Positions 15,925 to 24,585 of a stretch of DNA of 64,000 nt are shown here, one piece after another (within the stretch, counting starts at the first letter, position 1; each line of letters begins with the position of its first letter). The stretch lies in contig JBMOPE010000026.1 of the NCBI GenBank assembly GCA_049323755.1, positions 415,024 through 479,023 of the forward strand, in the 5' to 3' direction. The notes beneath the pieces were generated by a model. That model was given only the letters and a program-made list of their open reading frames with translations. It ran no database searches and was not told the origin of the DNA. The translations under genes were made by a program, and so were the position numbers. This DNA is from BRHc4a sp049323755 (GTDB taxonomy: Bacteria; Bacillota; Desulfotomaculia; Desulfotomaculales; Desulfocucumaceae).

Positions 15925-16650
15925 CTACCCGTCGTGCTTTCTGAGACGGAAATCCGCTCCCAGACTGTCCGCAATGTCCCGGCACTTGTCTATATTTACG
16001 CCCGGCCAGTCCACTACCGAAAGAATAATATTGGGCACTATTCCCACGCAACTTCTGGTAAAATCAATTATCGCGCCATAGGCCATTAAACCAAAGGCAG
16101 GCCTGCATATGTCAGCATATTTTTCGGCACTGTGCGCGTTAAGGCTGATATTAATCCTGTCAACAAGCCCTTTGAGTTTCCTTATACTTCCAGAACCGTT
16201 TAACAGGTCGGACTGGCCGTTTGTGTTAATTCTTACTATACTGCCATATTCCTTTTTAATATGCCCGGCCACTTCTTTTACCAAATCCAGCCTTATAAGA
16301 GGCTCCCCGTAACCGCAAAATATTACTTCACTATACTTTTCCAGGTTGTCAAGAGACTTAATAATTTCTTCGGGCCCAGGTTCCCTGGAAAGCCAGAGGT
16401 TGTATCCTACTCCCCTTTCGGTATTCCTTATGCAAAAGGCACAACTGTTTGTGCAGCGATTTGTAACATTAATATACAGCCTGTCCTCAATTGTATATGT
16501 CAAAATAAAATCCTTCAAAAAAATCTCCCCAGTTCTGTTATTAGGCATGACTGAAAGCGGATATGCACCAGCCTTCTTAATAATATCACAAACCCCTGAG
16601 TTGTGACCAAAATAATCAATTACACAGTCATAAATGGAAAATAACAACAT
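15925..16650 (-). CDS. Radical SAM protein of the TatD-associated family
   Basis: Up to 241 aa. The [4Fe-4S] motif CTNSCAFC (CxxxCxxC) follows RLYINVTNR, a pattern I recall from the TatD-associated radical SAM family; GYGEPLI is the SAM-binding GGE-like strand. These proteins usually accompany a tatD nuclease gene, but none is in the window. Start is uncertain: ATG 16650 lacks a ribosome binding site, while internal TTG codons just before LTYTIEDRLYIN have GGGGAG or GAAGGA upstream and give about 200 aa, matching the usual family N-terminus. The extra N-terminal 45 residues could be a remnant of a longer protein. Confidence 0.75.
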   Translation of the reverse strand: MLLFSIYDCVIDYFGHNSGVCDIIKKAGAYPLSVMPNNRTGEIFLKDFILTYTIEDRLYINVTNRCTNSCAFCIRNTERGVGYNLWLSREPGPEEIIKSLDNLEKYSEVIFCGYGEPLIRLDLVKEVAGHIKKEYGSIVRINTNGQSDLLNGSGSIRKLKGLVDRINISLNAHSAEKYADICRPAFGLMAYGAIIDFTRSCVGIVPNIILSVVDWPGVNIDKCRDIADSLGADFRLRKHDG

Positions 16651-16687
16651 AAATTAGTGGTATATAATGCCTGGAGGTGTTCACACT

Positions 16688-17080
16688 ATGACTTTCAAAC
16701 CACCGGCCACTGCCCGCCAATCTATCAATTTCACCGCTGTATTCCGGGGAATTGTCGTAGCACTGGTCCTGTCAGTTGCAGGCTCCTTCATTATTGGCCT
16801 AATTTACCATTTGAGCGGAATCAGGGAATCAACTCTTCCTGTAACCTCTTCAGTACTCCTGTTTTTAAGTGTTCTTATTGGAGGCTTAATATCCTCCAGG
16901 CACTCCGGCTCGAAAGGTCTTATTCATGGCCTCGGTGTAGGTATTTTTATATTTATACTGATTTGGCTGCTCTCAGGATTGTTTTTGTCTTCAGGAATTG
17001 GTTTTGTTCCCCTTATGCAAAAGCTTCTTGTATGTTTAGCCGGGGGCAGTCTGGGCGGTATAATTGGCGTTAGCTTATAG
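16688..17080 (+). CDS. TIGR04086/YrzE family membrane protein
   Basis: 130 aa with four predicted transmembrane helices and glycine-rich loops (GGLISSRHSGSKGLIHGLGVG), the hallmark of the TIGR04086 (YrzE) family of unknown function found in spore-forming Firmicutes. GGAGGTG lies 8 nt before ATG 16688; the longer frame from 16667 overlaps this site. Monocistronic. Confidence 0.75.
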   Translation: MTFKPPATARQSINFTAVFRGIVVALVLSVAGSFIIGLIYHLSGIRESTLPVTSSVLLFLSVLIGGLISSRHSGSKGLIHGLGVGIFIFILIWLLSGLFLSSGIGFVPLMQKLLVCLAGGSLGGIIGVSL

Positions 17081-17121
17081 GGTGTTGTTTTAGCATTATT
17101 CAAGGGGCCTGAATTAGAAAA

Positions 17122-17212
17122 AGGGAATCAGGAGTCCCCGATTCCCAATCCCCAATTCCCAATCCCCAATTCCCAATTCAAAATATACGGGACAGGTTTT
17201 AACCTGTCCCCA
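17122..17212. repeat. GGAATTGGG-type simple repeat and GGGACAGG palindrome
   Basis: 17141-17179 repeats CCCAATCCCCAATTCCCAAT, the same simple sequence as in the elements at 24302, 34433, 60117 and 62021. 17189-17210 is the palindrome GGGACAGG-TTTTAA-CCTGTCCC, which could serve as a bidirectional terminator between the two convergent genes. The remainder of the 17081-17352 gap shows nothing I can identify. Confidence 0.75.
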
Positions 17213-17352
17213 CAAATTATTTCCAAACCTTTAACAGTAAGTTTCTTAAAAAAGACGGTATCTTAACGAAATATACCCGCAAGACACATTCACCCCTTAT
17301 CATTTGCTCCTATATAGTATTCAGGGGAATGCGAAATTGTGACAGTTATTTT

Positions 17353-17856
17353 TTATATTTTAGGTATTCTTATACTGCTTATCATTAGCACTGCCAGTAA
17401 AAACACAAGGGCAGCGGCTACAAAAACACTGGCATTTCCGGCCGCCAGCACTATAATGGCCACCATGGAACCTGCTATGGTTATGGGAACACCCATAAAA
17501 TGTCCCGTTACATTCATAACGTTAAACCTGGCCAGCCGTAGCGCTCCGCACAGCACGAAAAGAACCATCAGAAGTACTCCGGCAATTCCAAGGTCGTTAA
17601 GCTTCCACAGGTAAGCCATAAGGGCCGGTGCAACCCCGAACGATACAAGGTCCGCCAGGGAATCAAGTTCCTTGCCAAACTCTGAATTGGAACCAAGCTT
17701 CCTGGCCAGTTTCCCGTCAAACCTGTCAAGGACCGCCGCCACAAGTATCAAAACCGCACCTGTGACAAAACTTCCCTGTATGGAGTATATCATCGCAAAC
17801 ATCCCCATAACGAGATTAGCCCCTGTCAAAACATTCGGGATAACATCAATTCTCAT
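17353..17856 (-). CDS. pssA: CDP-diacylglycerol--serine O-phosphatidyltransferase
   Basis: Membrane enzyme of 167 aa joining CDP-diacylglycerol and serine to phosphatidylserine. The CDP-alcohol phosphatidyltransferase signature DG-x2-AR-x8-G-x3-D-x3-D is complete in DRFDGKLAR...FGKELDSLAD. Start ATG 17856 has GGAGG upstream and overlaps the psd stop by 11 nt; a longer frame from 17958 lies inside psd and is ignored. Together with psd it makes phosphatidylethanolamine. Confidence 0.93.
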   Translation of the reverse strand: MRIDVIPNVLTGANLVMGMFAMIYSIQGSFVTGAVLILVAAVLDRFDGKLARKLGSNSEFGKELDSLADLVSFGVAPALMAYLWKLNDLGIAGVLLMVLFVLCGALRLARFNVMNVTGHFMGVPITIAGSMVAIIVLAAGNASVFVAAALVFLLAVLMISSIRIPKI

Positions 17857-18493
17857 CCGGTATCCTCCCGATAATAGTCTCTCCGCCTTTAACCCTGTCC
17901 CCCGGCTTGACATAGATTTCAACACCTTCCGGAAGAAATACCTCAGTACAGCTTCCAAATTTTATCATCCCGAAAGACTGCCCACGGTTTAGCCAGTCCC
18001 CGGACCTTGCGTAGCAAACAATTCTTCTGGCTATGAACCCGGTAATCTGGCATACAAGAATTTTAAGTCCCGTTGAATGAATCCCCAAATAGTTTCTTTC
18101 ATTGATGTCAGAGGCATGGCTCTTAAAAGCTGGCAAGAACTTGCCGGGAACGTAGTTTACATACTCTACCGTGCCTTCCAAAGGGGTTCTGTTGATATGC
18201 ACATTGAAAACCGATAAAAAAATGCTGACCTTTCTTGATGGTGACTCAAGGTACTTGTCTTCATATACGTTTGTTACGGACATTACCACTCCGTCGGCAG
18301 GGGATAGAATATCTTTTTTATCTCCAGGGATACGTCTTTTAGGATTTCTGAAAAAGTATGCGGTAAACAATAAAAGAAATCCGGTAAAAAAGCTGGCTGG
18401 TTTGAATAACCAGTATAAAAGACCTGTTATTGCAGCCAGGATAGCTATATAAGGCCATCCAGGTTTTGCAATGGGAAAGCTCTCCCTTGTCAT
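17846..18493 (-). CDS. psd: Phosphatidylserine decarboxylase proenzyme (short type)
   Basis: 215 aa, the short archaeal/Gram-positive class. The self-cleavage site that yields the pyruvoyl group is GS in MIKFGSCTEVFLPEG; LSPADGVVM and INRTPLEG are conserved blocks. Two N-terminal hydrophobic helices anchor it in the membrane. It decarboxylates the product of pssA, whose gene overlaps its 3' end. Confidence 0.93.
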   Translation of the reverse strand: MTRESFPIAKPGWPYIAILAAITGLLYWLFKPASFFTGFLLLFTAYFFRNPKRRIPGDKKDILSPADGVVMSVTNVYEDKYLESPSRKVSIFLSVFNVHINRTPLEGTVEYVNYVPGKFLPAFKSHASDINERNYLGIHSTGLKILVCQITGFIARRIVCYARSGDWLNRGQSFGMIKFGSCTEVFLPEGVEIYVKPGDRVKGGETIIGRIPDEN

Positions 18494-18608
18494 ATTATGC
18501 CCCCTCTATGCTTAGCAAGATATATTTTAACATCTTTTTAATTTATTTAGAAGATTGAATTATTAAATATAAACAATTAGTTTTATATCTTGATTTATAT
18601 GATTATCT

Positions 18609-21428
18609 TTAACCATCCGGATTAGTAAATATTTTAAAACTATTCCTTTCAACCCAGTCTTTTATTTTTTTATTAATATTTTGAAAGTCACCCTTATAAT
18701 AATTTTTTAAAGGCAATGAGCCCAGGAAGTGCTTCCCATAACCTTTTTCAACTATTCTCCTGTCCAGAACAACAACTACGCCACGATCAGTTTCTGTTCT
18801 GATGAGCCTTCCAAATCCCTGCTTGAATTTAATTACCGCCGTGGGGAGGTAGTAATCATAAAAAGAGCTTCGTCCATGTATTTCCATGTCTTCCATTCTG
18901 GCCGCTATTACCGGTGAGGCTGGGGATGGAAAAGGAAGCTTTACTATAATAACGCTGGTAAGGCTCTCACCGGGTATGTCCACACCTTCCCAGAAACTGG
19001 CAGCACCCATTAATACTGCCTTTTCCAACCTCATAAACTCTTCTACAATGCGGGACCGGTTGCCGTCTATATTGTGTCCGAAAAGGCTTATATCCTTTTC
19101 CTCAAGGCTTGTCTTTAAAAAACCGTATACCTCTCTTAAAACCCTGTGAGAAGTAAATAAAACTAGAGTTTTACCCCCAACGGTGTTAATCAGGCTTTCA
19201 ATAGCGCCGCCTGTTGCCTTCAGGTAGTTGGAGTCAGCCTCAGGCCCCTGAAGAGGCAGGTTTTTAACAACACACAACAGAGACTGATCCTCGTAGATAA
19301 ACGGAGATTCTATATCTTTTTTAATTACTCTTGATCCGGAAATCCTGTCTACCCCTGTCCTTTCAGCGAAGTAATCAAAACTTCCGTTTATTGTAAGGGT
19401 TGCTGAGGTCATAACCACCGGCCCTGCTTCCGAAAAAAGCTTATCATAAAGGAGCGGACCCACTCTGATCGGGGAGGCGTTTAAGGATACTGATGACCAC
19501 TCGCCCTGCCCCGATACGTTAGTCCAGTACACAAAAGAATCATCATCACACCTGTGCATAAATTCCATTGCATCAACTATTTCTTCGCCTGCACTGACAA
19601 TATGGATAAAATCCATCACCTTTTCTGCCCATGAATCATTTTCAACAGACCACGAATTCATTAAATTTAAGGTGCTTCTGAGATAATCCTGCACCGATTT
19701 TGCCCTAAAAACAAGGTTGCCCAGCTCACCCCAAGGCAGTCCTGTCTCATCGCTGTATAAAAAATCTTTTTTTATCCTGTAATTTTGTGTTTCCCCCTCA
19801 CCAGAATTTTTTTCACGGTAAATATAGTTTTTAATTAATGAAAAAAACTCCTCTGAAACCGACCGCATTATATTAACTTCATCCCGCAGTGAAACAAGGA
19901 GTTTCATCCACACATCCTGATCCGAGGGGGGCACAATGCCCCAATATTTAAAAACCAGCCTGTTAATGCTGTTAAGCCAGCGCCTGACATCGCTCCGCGA
20001 AGCATGTTTGCCCAGCTGCTCGGTGGCCGCATCTTCAAGATGGTGAGCCTCATCTATTATTAAAGGTCCGTAAGCAGGCAAAACCATGTTGCCTGTTTTT
20101 ATATCTGAAAACAAAAGCGCATGATTTGTTATAATAATTCCTGCAGTTTCAGCCTCTTGCCTCGCGCGGGCATAAAAACACCGGTTTGGGAAATACCTGC
20201 ACATTGTACCCATACAACTGTCGTTTTCAGCACAAATATTAGCCCATATTTCCTCTTCCTGAGAATTGAGATTTAGTTCAATTTTATCCCCGCTTTTTGT
20301 TTCACTGACCCAAACCAGAACCCTTGCATAAAAAATTGCTTCCTGGCCCGACCATTCACCCCCGGACAGGATTGACATCCATTTGCGAAAGCAAATGTAA
20401 TTTGAACGCCCCTTTGCCAGGGCTGTTTTCACATTTATTCCAAGGTAATCTTTTAGAAAGGGTATATCTCTGTACCACAACTGATCCTGAAGGTTGATTG
20501 TTTTTGTGGAGATTACTACCTTTTGTCCTCCCCCCGCCGCCCAAAGCAGTGACGGCACAAGGTACGCTATAGACTTCCCTGTGCCTGTGCCGGCCTCAAC
20601 CATTAATATTTTTTCTTTATTAAATGCCCCGGCCACCTCTTCTGCCATTTCCACCTGGCCGGGCCTGCTCTCATAATGGGGCATTTTGGCGGCGAGAATT
20701 CCACCATCCGATAATATACCCCTTATTTCATCGGGATTAACATATCCCCTGGCACCGGTGTTCTTATGGATATAATCTACTTTTTTTTCCTCTGAAAATG
20801 TGCTGTTTTTAGTAAGGGCGCTGTAGTCATACCGGCTGCCATTAAAGCCTGAAACCACCCCGGACCAGGGAGATCCTGCTTTTTCAAACAATGATGAAAG
20901 GTATGCCCGTGTGTGCCCGTCCAAACGGGACATACATTTAGACAGGTAATCATAAAGGTGAAACACGGCCTTTGCATCTTCAATAGCTCTGTGAAATGTA
21001 GATTTGTATCCAAAAAGAGAACATAATTCTGTCAGCCGGTAACTGTTTGTGGTTGGTATCAGTATCCTTGCCAGTTCATAAGTGTCAAAACAGCGGTTAT
21101 GAATGGTTTCGCCCAGCGATCTTTCAATAAAACTGATATCGAAACCAATATTGTGGCCCAGTATTTTTTCACCTTCAATGAATGAATACAGATCTTTCTT
21201 CAACCGGCCGATAGTGGGAGCACCCTCCAGCATTTCATCTTCAATTCCGGTTAATTTTTTTATTCTTAGAGGCAGTTTTTTTCCCGGCATCACAAAACTG
21301 TGAAGGCTGTCGACTACCTCACCGTTGTAAACTTTAATGAGTCCAACTTCTATTATTTTATCATAATCCGGATTTAAGCCTGTTGTCTCCAAATCCATTG
21401 CGACATACCGGTCCAGCAAAACTTTCAC
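18609..21428 (-). CDS. dinG: DinG-family helicase with N-terminal DEDDh exonuclease
   Basis: 939 aa. Residues ~6-165 form a DnaQ-like 3'-5' exonuclease (AMDLETTGLNPDYDKIIEVG, LGHNIGFDISF, HRAIEDAKA). Then an XPD/DinG superfamily-2 helicase: Walker A EAGTGTGKSIAY, DEAHHLEDAA, and helicase VI QGFGRLIRTETDRG. Four cysteines in the CAENDSC...CRYFPNRC region match the Fe-S cluster of DinG/XPD, which the shorter B. subtilis-type DinG lacks. It probably resolves R-loops or damaged forks; the exonuclease may act on the unwound strand. Single-gene unit. Confidence 0.93.
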   Translation of the reverse strand: MKVLLDRYVAMDLETTGLNPDYDKIIEVGLIKVYNGEVVDSLHSFVMPGKKLPLRIKKLTGIEDEMLEGAPTIGRLKKDLYSFIEGEKILGHNIGFDISFIERSLGETIHNRCFDTYELARILIPTTNSYRLTELCSLFGYKSTFHRAIEDAKAVFHLYDYLSKCMSRLDGHTRAYLSSLFEKAGSPWSGVVSGFNGSRYDYSALTKNSTFSEEKKVDYIHKNTGARGYVNPDEIRGILSDGGILAAKMPHYESRPGQVEMAEEVAGAFNKEKILMVEAGTGTGKSIAYLVPSLLWAAGGGQKVVISTKTINLQDQLWYRDIPFLKDYLGINVKTALAKGRSNYICFRKWMSILSGGEWSGQEAIFYARVLVWVSETKSGDKIELNLNSQEEEIWANICAENDSCMGTMCRYFPNRCFYARARQEAETAGIIITNHALLFSDIKTGNMVLPAYGPLIIDEAHHLEDAATEQLGKHASRSDVRRWLNSINRLVFKYWGIVPPSDQDVWMKLLVSLRDEVNIMRSVSEEFFSLIKNYIYREKNSGEGETQNYRIKKDFLYSDETGLPWGELGNLVFRAKSVQDYLRSTLNLMNSWSVENDSWAEKVMDFIHIVSAGEEIVDAMEFMHRCDDDSFVYWTNVSGQGEWSSVSLNASPIRVGPLLYDKLFSEAGPVVMTSATLTINGSFDYFAERTGVDRISGSRVIKKDIESPFIYEDQSLLCVVKNLPLQGPEADSNYLKATGGAIESLINTVGGKTLVLFTSHRVLREVYGFLKTSLEEKDISLFGHNIDGNRSRIVEEFMRLEKAVLMGAASFWEGVDIPGESLTSVIIVKLPFPSPASPVIAARMEDMEIHGRSSFYDYYLPTAVIKFKQGFGRLIRTETDRGVVVVLDRRIVEKGYGKHFLGSLPLKNYYKGDFQNINKKIKDWVERNSFKIFTNPDG

Positions 21429-21538
21429 TCCCGCTTATGCAATTCTCCCACCGGATTATATTCTTTCGGGCCCATTGTATTTCCTTTTTCAAAAACTACT
21501 CTGCAAGCAGCTTATACTAAAATTCTATATGGCCGGAA

Positions 21539-22069
21539 TCATACTTTTTCATTTTCCAGGGATTTGCCGGCTCCTTTCTGCTCGCTTTTCTTTTTTTCTT
21601 CCGCGATATTCTTTACAAGGGCGTTAAGAGGCTGAAGAAGCATCGCCAAATCCGTCTGTGTCGATACGCTCCTACTCTGTGCCCTGCTTACTTCTTCATC
21701 CTTCTTCAAAACTGACCCCACACCGTCAACGGAATACTGAATGCCTGTAGCCACCGCGGAAAGTATCTGCCCAAAAGTCTTGGCGCCCTGGAAAATTTTA
21801 TCTAATGTCTTTTCTTCTTCAGCAATCTTAGCCTGGTTATTCAACACCCTTTGCAACGCGTCATCAATCAATTCTATTTTCCTGTTAAATTCATTTTCAA
21901 AACTTTTTTCAGTCTCCCAGCGCTCCAATACTTTTGACAGACTGTCAAGAGATGTGAGCATTTTTTCCAGCTTATCGTTTTCAGACAATTGTCTTTCATA
22001 CATTTTTTCCATTTTCCTGACCAGTCTTTCTACAGAAACTATCAGGTTATCCCCGGAAGATTCACTCAT
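21539..22069 (-). CDS. Hypothetical coiled-coil protein with glycine-containing helix (paralogue 1)
   Basis: 176 aa. Residues ~10-90 are highly charged heptad-like helix (VERLVRKMEKMYERQL...KLEKMLTSLDSLSKVLE), followed by an amphipathic stretch IFQGAKTFGQILSAVATGIQ and a Lys/Glu tail. Start ATG 22069 is preceded by GGAGG; GTG at 22087 overlaps that site. The gene two positions upstream, 22480-23142, encodes a protein with the same layout and similar IL/FxGAKxxGQI block, so the two are paralogues. Function not recognised; a structural or polymer-associated role is only a guess. Confidence 0.7.
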   Translation of the reverse strand: MSESSGDNLIVSVERLVRKMEKMYERQLSENDKLEKMLTSLDSLSKVLERWETEKSFENEFNRKIELIDDALQRVLNNQAKIAEEEKTLDKIFQGAKTFGQILSAVATGIQYSVDGVGSVLKKDEEVSRAQSRSVSTQTDLAMLLQPLNALVKNIAEEKKKSEQKGAGKSLENEKV

Positions 22070-22203
22070 TTTTTCCACCTCCGACACCTGGATAATTTAT
22101 TTTTATTTTTTTTCCCCGTATAATAGACCGTTATTGCTTCTATAAGTCGCAAAAATATACATAAAATCATAGAGTAGAATAAAAAACACTGGAGGAGTAA
22201 AAT

Positions 22204-22440
22204 TTGAATAATCTTCCTATCGATGTCGACTCTTTGCCCGAACCTTTAAAAAGCATGGTTTCCAATCTTGACCCTCAAATGATCCAAAAAATGTTAACCA
22301 TGTATGACCCAGCCACCCTATCCACAATGATGAACTCAGTTTTTTCCATGCTGAAGGACTCCCTGTCTCAGGAACAAATCGACAACATGAAAGAAATGAT
22401 GGATAATGTACTCAAAATGTTCCCACAAAAAAATGAATAA
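22204..22440 (+). CDS. Small methionine-rich hypothetical protein
   Basis: 78 aa, with a 12-methionine, helix-forming sequence (MIQKMLTMYDPATLSTMMNSVFSMLKD, quoted in part). TTG 22204 is preceded by GGAGGAG. It lies between the two coiled-coil paralogues on the opposite strand. Amphipathic, no signal peptide. Unknown function; conserved placement would need checking. Confidence 0.65.
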   Translation: MNNLPIDVDSLPEPLKSMVSNLDPQMIQKMLTMYDPATLSTMMNSVFSMLKDSLSQEQIDNMKEMMDNVLKMFPQKNE

Positions 22441-22443
22441 CAA

Positions 22444-22474
22444 AAAGGGCTGCAATTATTTTATTGCGGCCCTT
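22444..22474. terminator. Bidirectional terminator
   Basis: AAGGGC-TGCAAT, loop TATTTT, ATTGC-GGCCCTT between two convergent genes; T residues follow on the plus strand and A/T-rich bases on the other side. Confidence 0.75.
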
Positions 22475-22479
22475 CCTGT

Positions 22480-23142
22480 TTAGGTTATCTCCTGTTCTGT
22501 CCCTACAGGGACTGCCTTTACTATGGGAATACTTCCCGGCTCCTTTTTTACAGGCGCTAGTTCAACAGCAGCCTCTTTTTTATTCTCGGCTTCCTTTTTT
22601 GTCTCGGTTTCTTTTTTTGTTTCGCTTTCTTTTTTAGCTTCCTCTGGCTGCTCAGTTGACTGCTGTTTTGATACAAGAGAGTTCAGCATGGTGTTTACCG
22701 GCTTTAAGAGAGCTAAAAGATCTAATCCCTTTGTTCCCTGAGGGGCGACCCGGGTGCCGGCTGACTGGCTTTTTACAACGTTAGATACCGTTTCCATCAT
22801 TACCTGAATACTGTTAGCCACTATCTCTATTATCTGTCCGGTAGCCTTTGCTCCGTTCAGTATACCATTAACAGTTTCTGCCAAAGTTTTTGCTTTAGTT
22901 TTTCCTTCAGTGCCTGAATCTCTTTCCAGGTAACTGTATACCCTGGCTACCTTTTTTGCCATTGCCTCTTCGCGCTTCTTATTATATTCCAGGCGCGTCA
23001 TGGCATCAGCCAGTTTATCCAGCGAGCTGAGAGCCCGGCGGCTCCTCTCGTACTCTTCAACTTTTTCTTTGTTAAGCCTATCTATCTTCTGTACCAAACT
23101 CTCCAGTACGTCTCCAACCTGCCCGTCCGTATCCAATTTCAT
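22480..23142 (-). CDS. Hypothetical coiled-coil protein with KETETKKE tail (paralogue 2)
   Basis: 220 aa. N-terminal coiled coil (LVQKIDRLNKEKVEEYERSR), then GILNGAKATGQIIEIVANSI and LDLLALLKPVNTMLNSL, which parallel FQGAKTFGQILSAVATGI and LAMLLQPLNALVKNI in the 21539-22069 product. Then a low-complexity stretch of repeated SETKKETETKKEAENKKEA. Start ATG 23142 is chosen for the AAGGAAG 8 nt upstream; GTG 23181 is the alternative. Not recognised. Confidence 0.7.
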   Translation of the reverse strand: MKLDTDGQVGDVLESLVQKIDRLNKEKVEEYERSRRALSSLDKLADAMTRLEYNKKREEAMAKKVARVYSYLERDSGTEGKTKAKTLAETVNGILNGAKATGQIIEIVANSIQVMMETVSNVVKSQSAGTRVAPQGTKGLDLLALLKPVNTMLNSLVSKQQSTEQPEEAKKESETKKETETKKEAENKKEAAVELAPVKKEPGSIPIVKAVPVGTEQEIT

Positions 23143-23191
23143 ACTGTCCACTTCCTTAAAACTGTTTTCTTCTGCGGGCACCTTGGTGAAT

Positions 23192-23222
23192 AAAGGGCTA
23201 CACTAAAAGGTGTAGCCCTTTT
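23192..23222 (-). terminator. Terminator of the 59-aa Cys-rich membrane peptide gene
   Basis: AAAGGGCTACAC, short loop TTTTA, GTGTAGCCCTTT: a 12-bp perfect stem just after the stop at 23238 when read on the minus strand. Confidence 0.85.
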
Positions 23223-23237
23223 ATCAATAAGTAACAC

Positions 23238-23417
23238 TTAGCAAGCGGCGCAGCAGCAGAGTGCCAGCCCGAGGAAAATAAGGGCACCCGCGACACATGG
23301 AGAAATCAGGCCACACAACAGTAATGCTATGGCCACCAGGAAAAGGATGAAACAAATCAAAAAGCTAAATTTTCCAGAAACAAAATGATCCTTGAATGCA
23401 GACAGGGCGTCACTCAC
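23238..23417 (-). CDS. Small Cys-rich membrane peptide (59 aa)
   Basis: Below the usual ORF length cut-off. GTG start with AAAGGAGG 7 nt upstream; own terminator directly downstream. Reads MSDALSAFKDHFVSGKFSF, then two transmembrane helices separated by ISPCVAG, and ends LALCCCAAC with four cysteines in the last six residues. Unknown; a metal- or lipid-anchored membrane peptide is conceivable. It heads the minus-strand coiled-coil gene cluster. Confidence 0.65.
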   Translation of the reverse strand: MSDALSAFKDHFVSGKFSFLICFILFLVAIALLLCGLISPCVAGALIFLGLALCCCAAC

Positions 23418-23574
23418 GTGAACTGCCTCCTTTCACAAAAAATATTTTCTTGAACGGGTTACACGTTCTAATCTAAAATATGAAATGGTACCATTAGTTG
23501 TTACAGGATGAATATAATTGTTGATTAAAACAAGCTTTCGTGGAAAAGTATTATAAAAAGAACTGGAGAAAGAC

Positions 23575-24306
23575 ATGGAAAAGAACACAGGGCCAGTTTA
23601 CAGTTTTCAAGAGGTTGAAAAGGCCTGCGATCTAATAGAAATTTTTTTTGGCCGGACTTATTTTAAAAAGGGAATTGAAGAGCTGAAAGACTCAGACCCC
23701 AACGGAGCGGGTATGGGAAGGGAATACGGCAGCAACAAGGCGTCAAAGCTGATGCTGGCATGGCACAGGGCAAAGGAAGAACTGGCATTCTCTATTCTGG
23801 AAGGTTATTACCGGCCGGGGAGGTATGGTTCCCTTATAGGTTCTTTAGGGGAGGATATTAAAGCCTTACAGAGTGTTCCCGGAATAAAGGAGGCTGCAGC
23901 CGGCCTGCTTGACGACAGCACCTTTGACAGTACATTATTGCTGCTTTCCCTCGCTGCAAAAATGTACAAACCCGGGGGCAATCTCTTTTTTCCTGTCAAA
24001 CACGCCAGTATATTCAAACTTGACAATACTATTTTTCTAATACTGTCTTTCTATCCGGAAAATAAAGAAAAAAATCTTGCCTCTTTTATTAAACTTTCCC
24101 TGGAAGAAATCAGCAATATTATTAACTATGATGAAAATGCCGGTTCCCGTCTGGTAGTTTATATTCATCATGCAGGACCTGACCTCACGGTGCCGGAAAA
24201 TGAATTAAATGATATTAAGGCCTCGGCTGCAATGCTATGCAAAACCGAGTTTTTATCGGGAACATCCGGGGTATACAGACAAATAACCTGCACACCGCTT
24301 AAATAA
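23575..24306 (+). CDS. Hypothetical protein
   Basis: 243 aa, soluble, no signal peptide or transmembrane helix. A helical N-terminal half (EVEKACDLIEIFFG, GYYRPGRYGSL) and a mixed C-terminal half with VVYIHHAGPDLTVPENELN. No motif that I recognise. The divergent gene at 23238 shares its promoter region. Its stop codon TAA (24304-24306) falls in the first bases of the dispersed double hairpin. Confidence 0.7.
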   Translation: MEKNTGPVYSFQEVEKACDLIEIFFGRTYFKKGIEELKDSDPNGAGMGREYGSNKASKLMLAWHRAKEELAFSILEGYYRPGRYGSLIGSLGEDIKALQSVPGIKEAAAGLLDDSTFDSTLLLLSLAAKMYKPGGNLFFPVKHASIFKLDNTIFLILSFYPENKEKNLASFIKLSLEEISNIINYDENAGSRLVVYIHHAGPDLTVPENELNDIKASAAMLCKTEFLSGTSGVYRQITCTPLK

Positions 24307-24585
24307 GCGCCCTACGGGCGCTACCGCTGTTCCAGCGGCAATATTAAGCAATATTCACGGGTCCGGAATTAGGAATTAGGAATTGGGAATTGGAAATTGG
24401 TGATAAAATTCAATTACTACATTTTGCCTATATAATCCCAATCCCAGATCTAACATTGTCTTCGCTAGCCGTAGAAAGCATCGCATATGGGGATATATTA
24501 ATTTTTCCTTTAAAAAAGCGGGCCTTTTGGCCCGCATCCTAATCCCAATCCCCCAATTCCCAATTCCCAATTCCTAATTCCCGTC
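24302..24585. repeat. Composite element: double hairpin plus GGAATTGGG-armed element
   Basis: 24302-24340 is the double hairpin (GCGCCC-TAC-GGGCGC and CCGCTG-TTC-CAGCGG). Next GTCCGGAATTAGGAATTAGG opens the left arm, then a core AATTACTACATTTTGCCTAT similar to those at 34433, 60117 and 62021. The right arm, read as CAATTCCCAATTCCCAATTC, closes it at 24585. Its last bases contribute the end codons and TAG stop of the minus-strand MeaB gene. Confidence 0.85.
24512..24536 (-). terminator. Terminator of the second MeaB gene
   Basis: On the minus strand GCGGGCC-AAAA-GGCCCGC followed by six T residues; located inside the repeat element. Confidence 0.8.
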
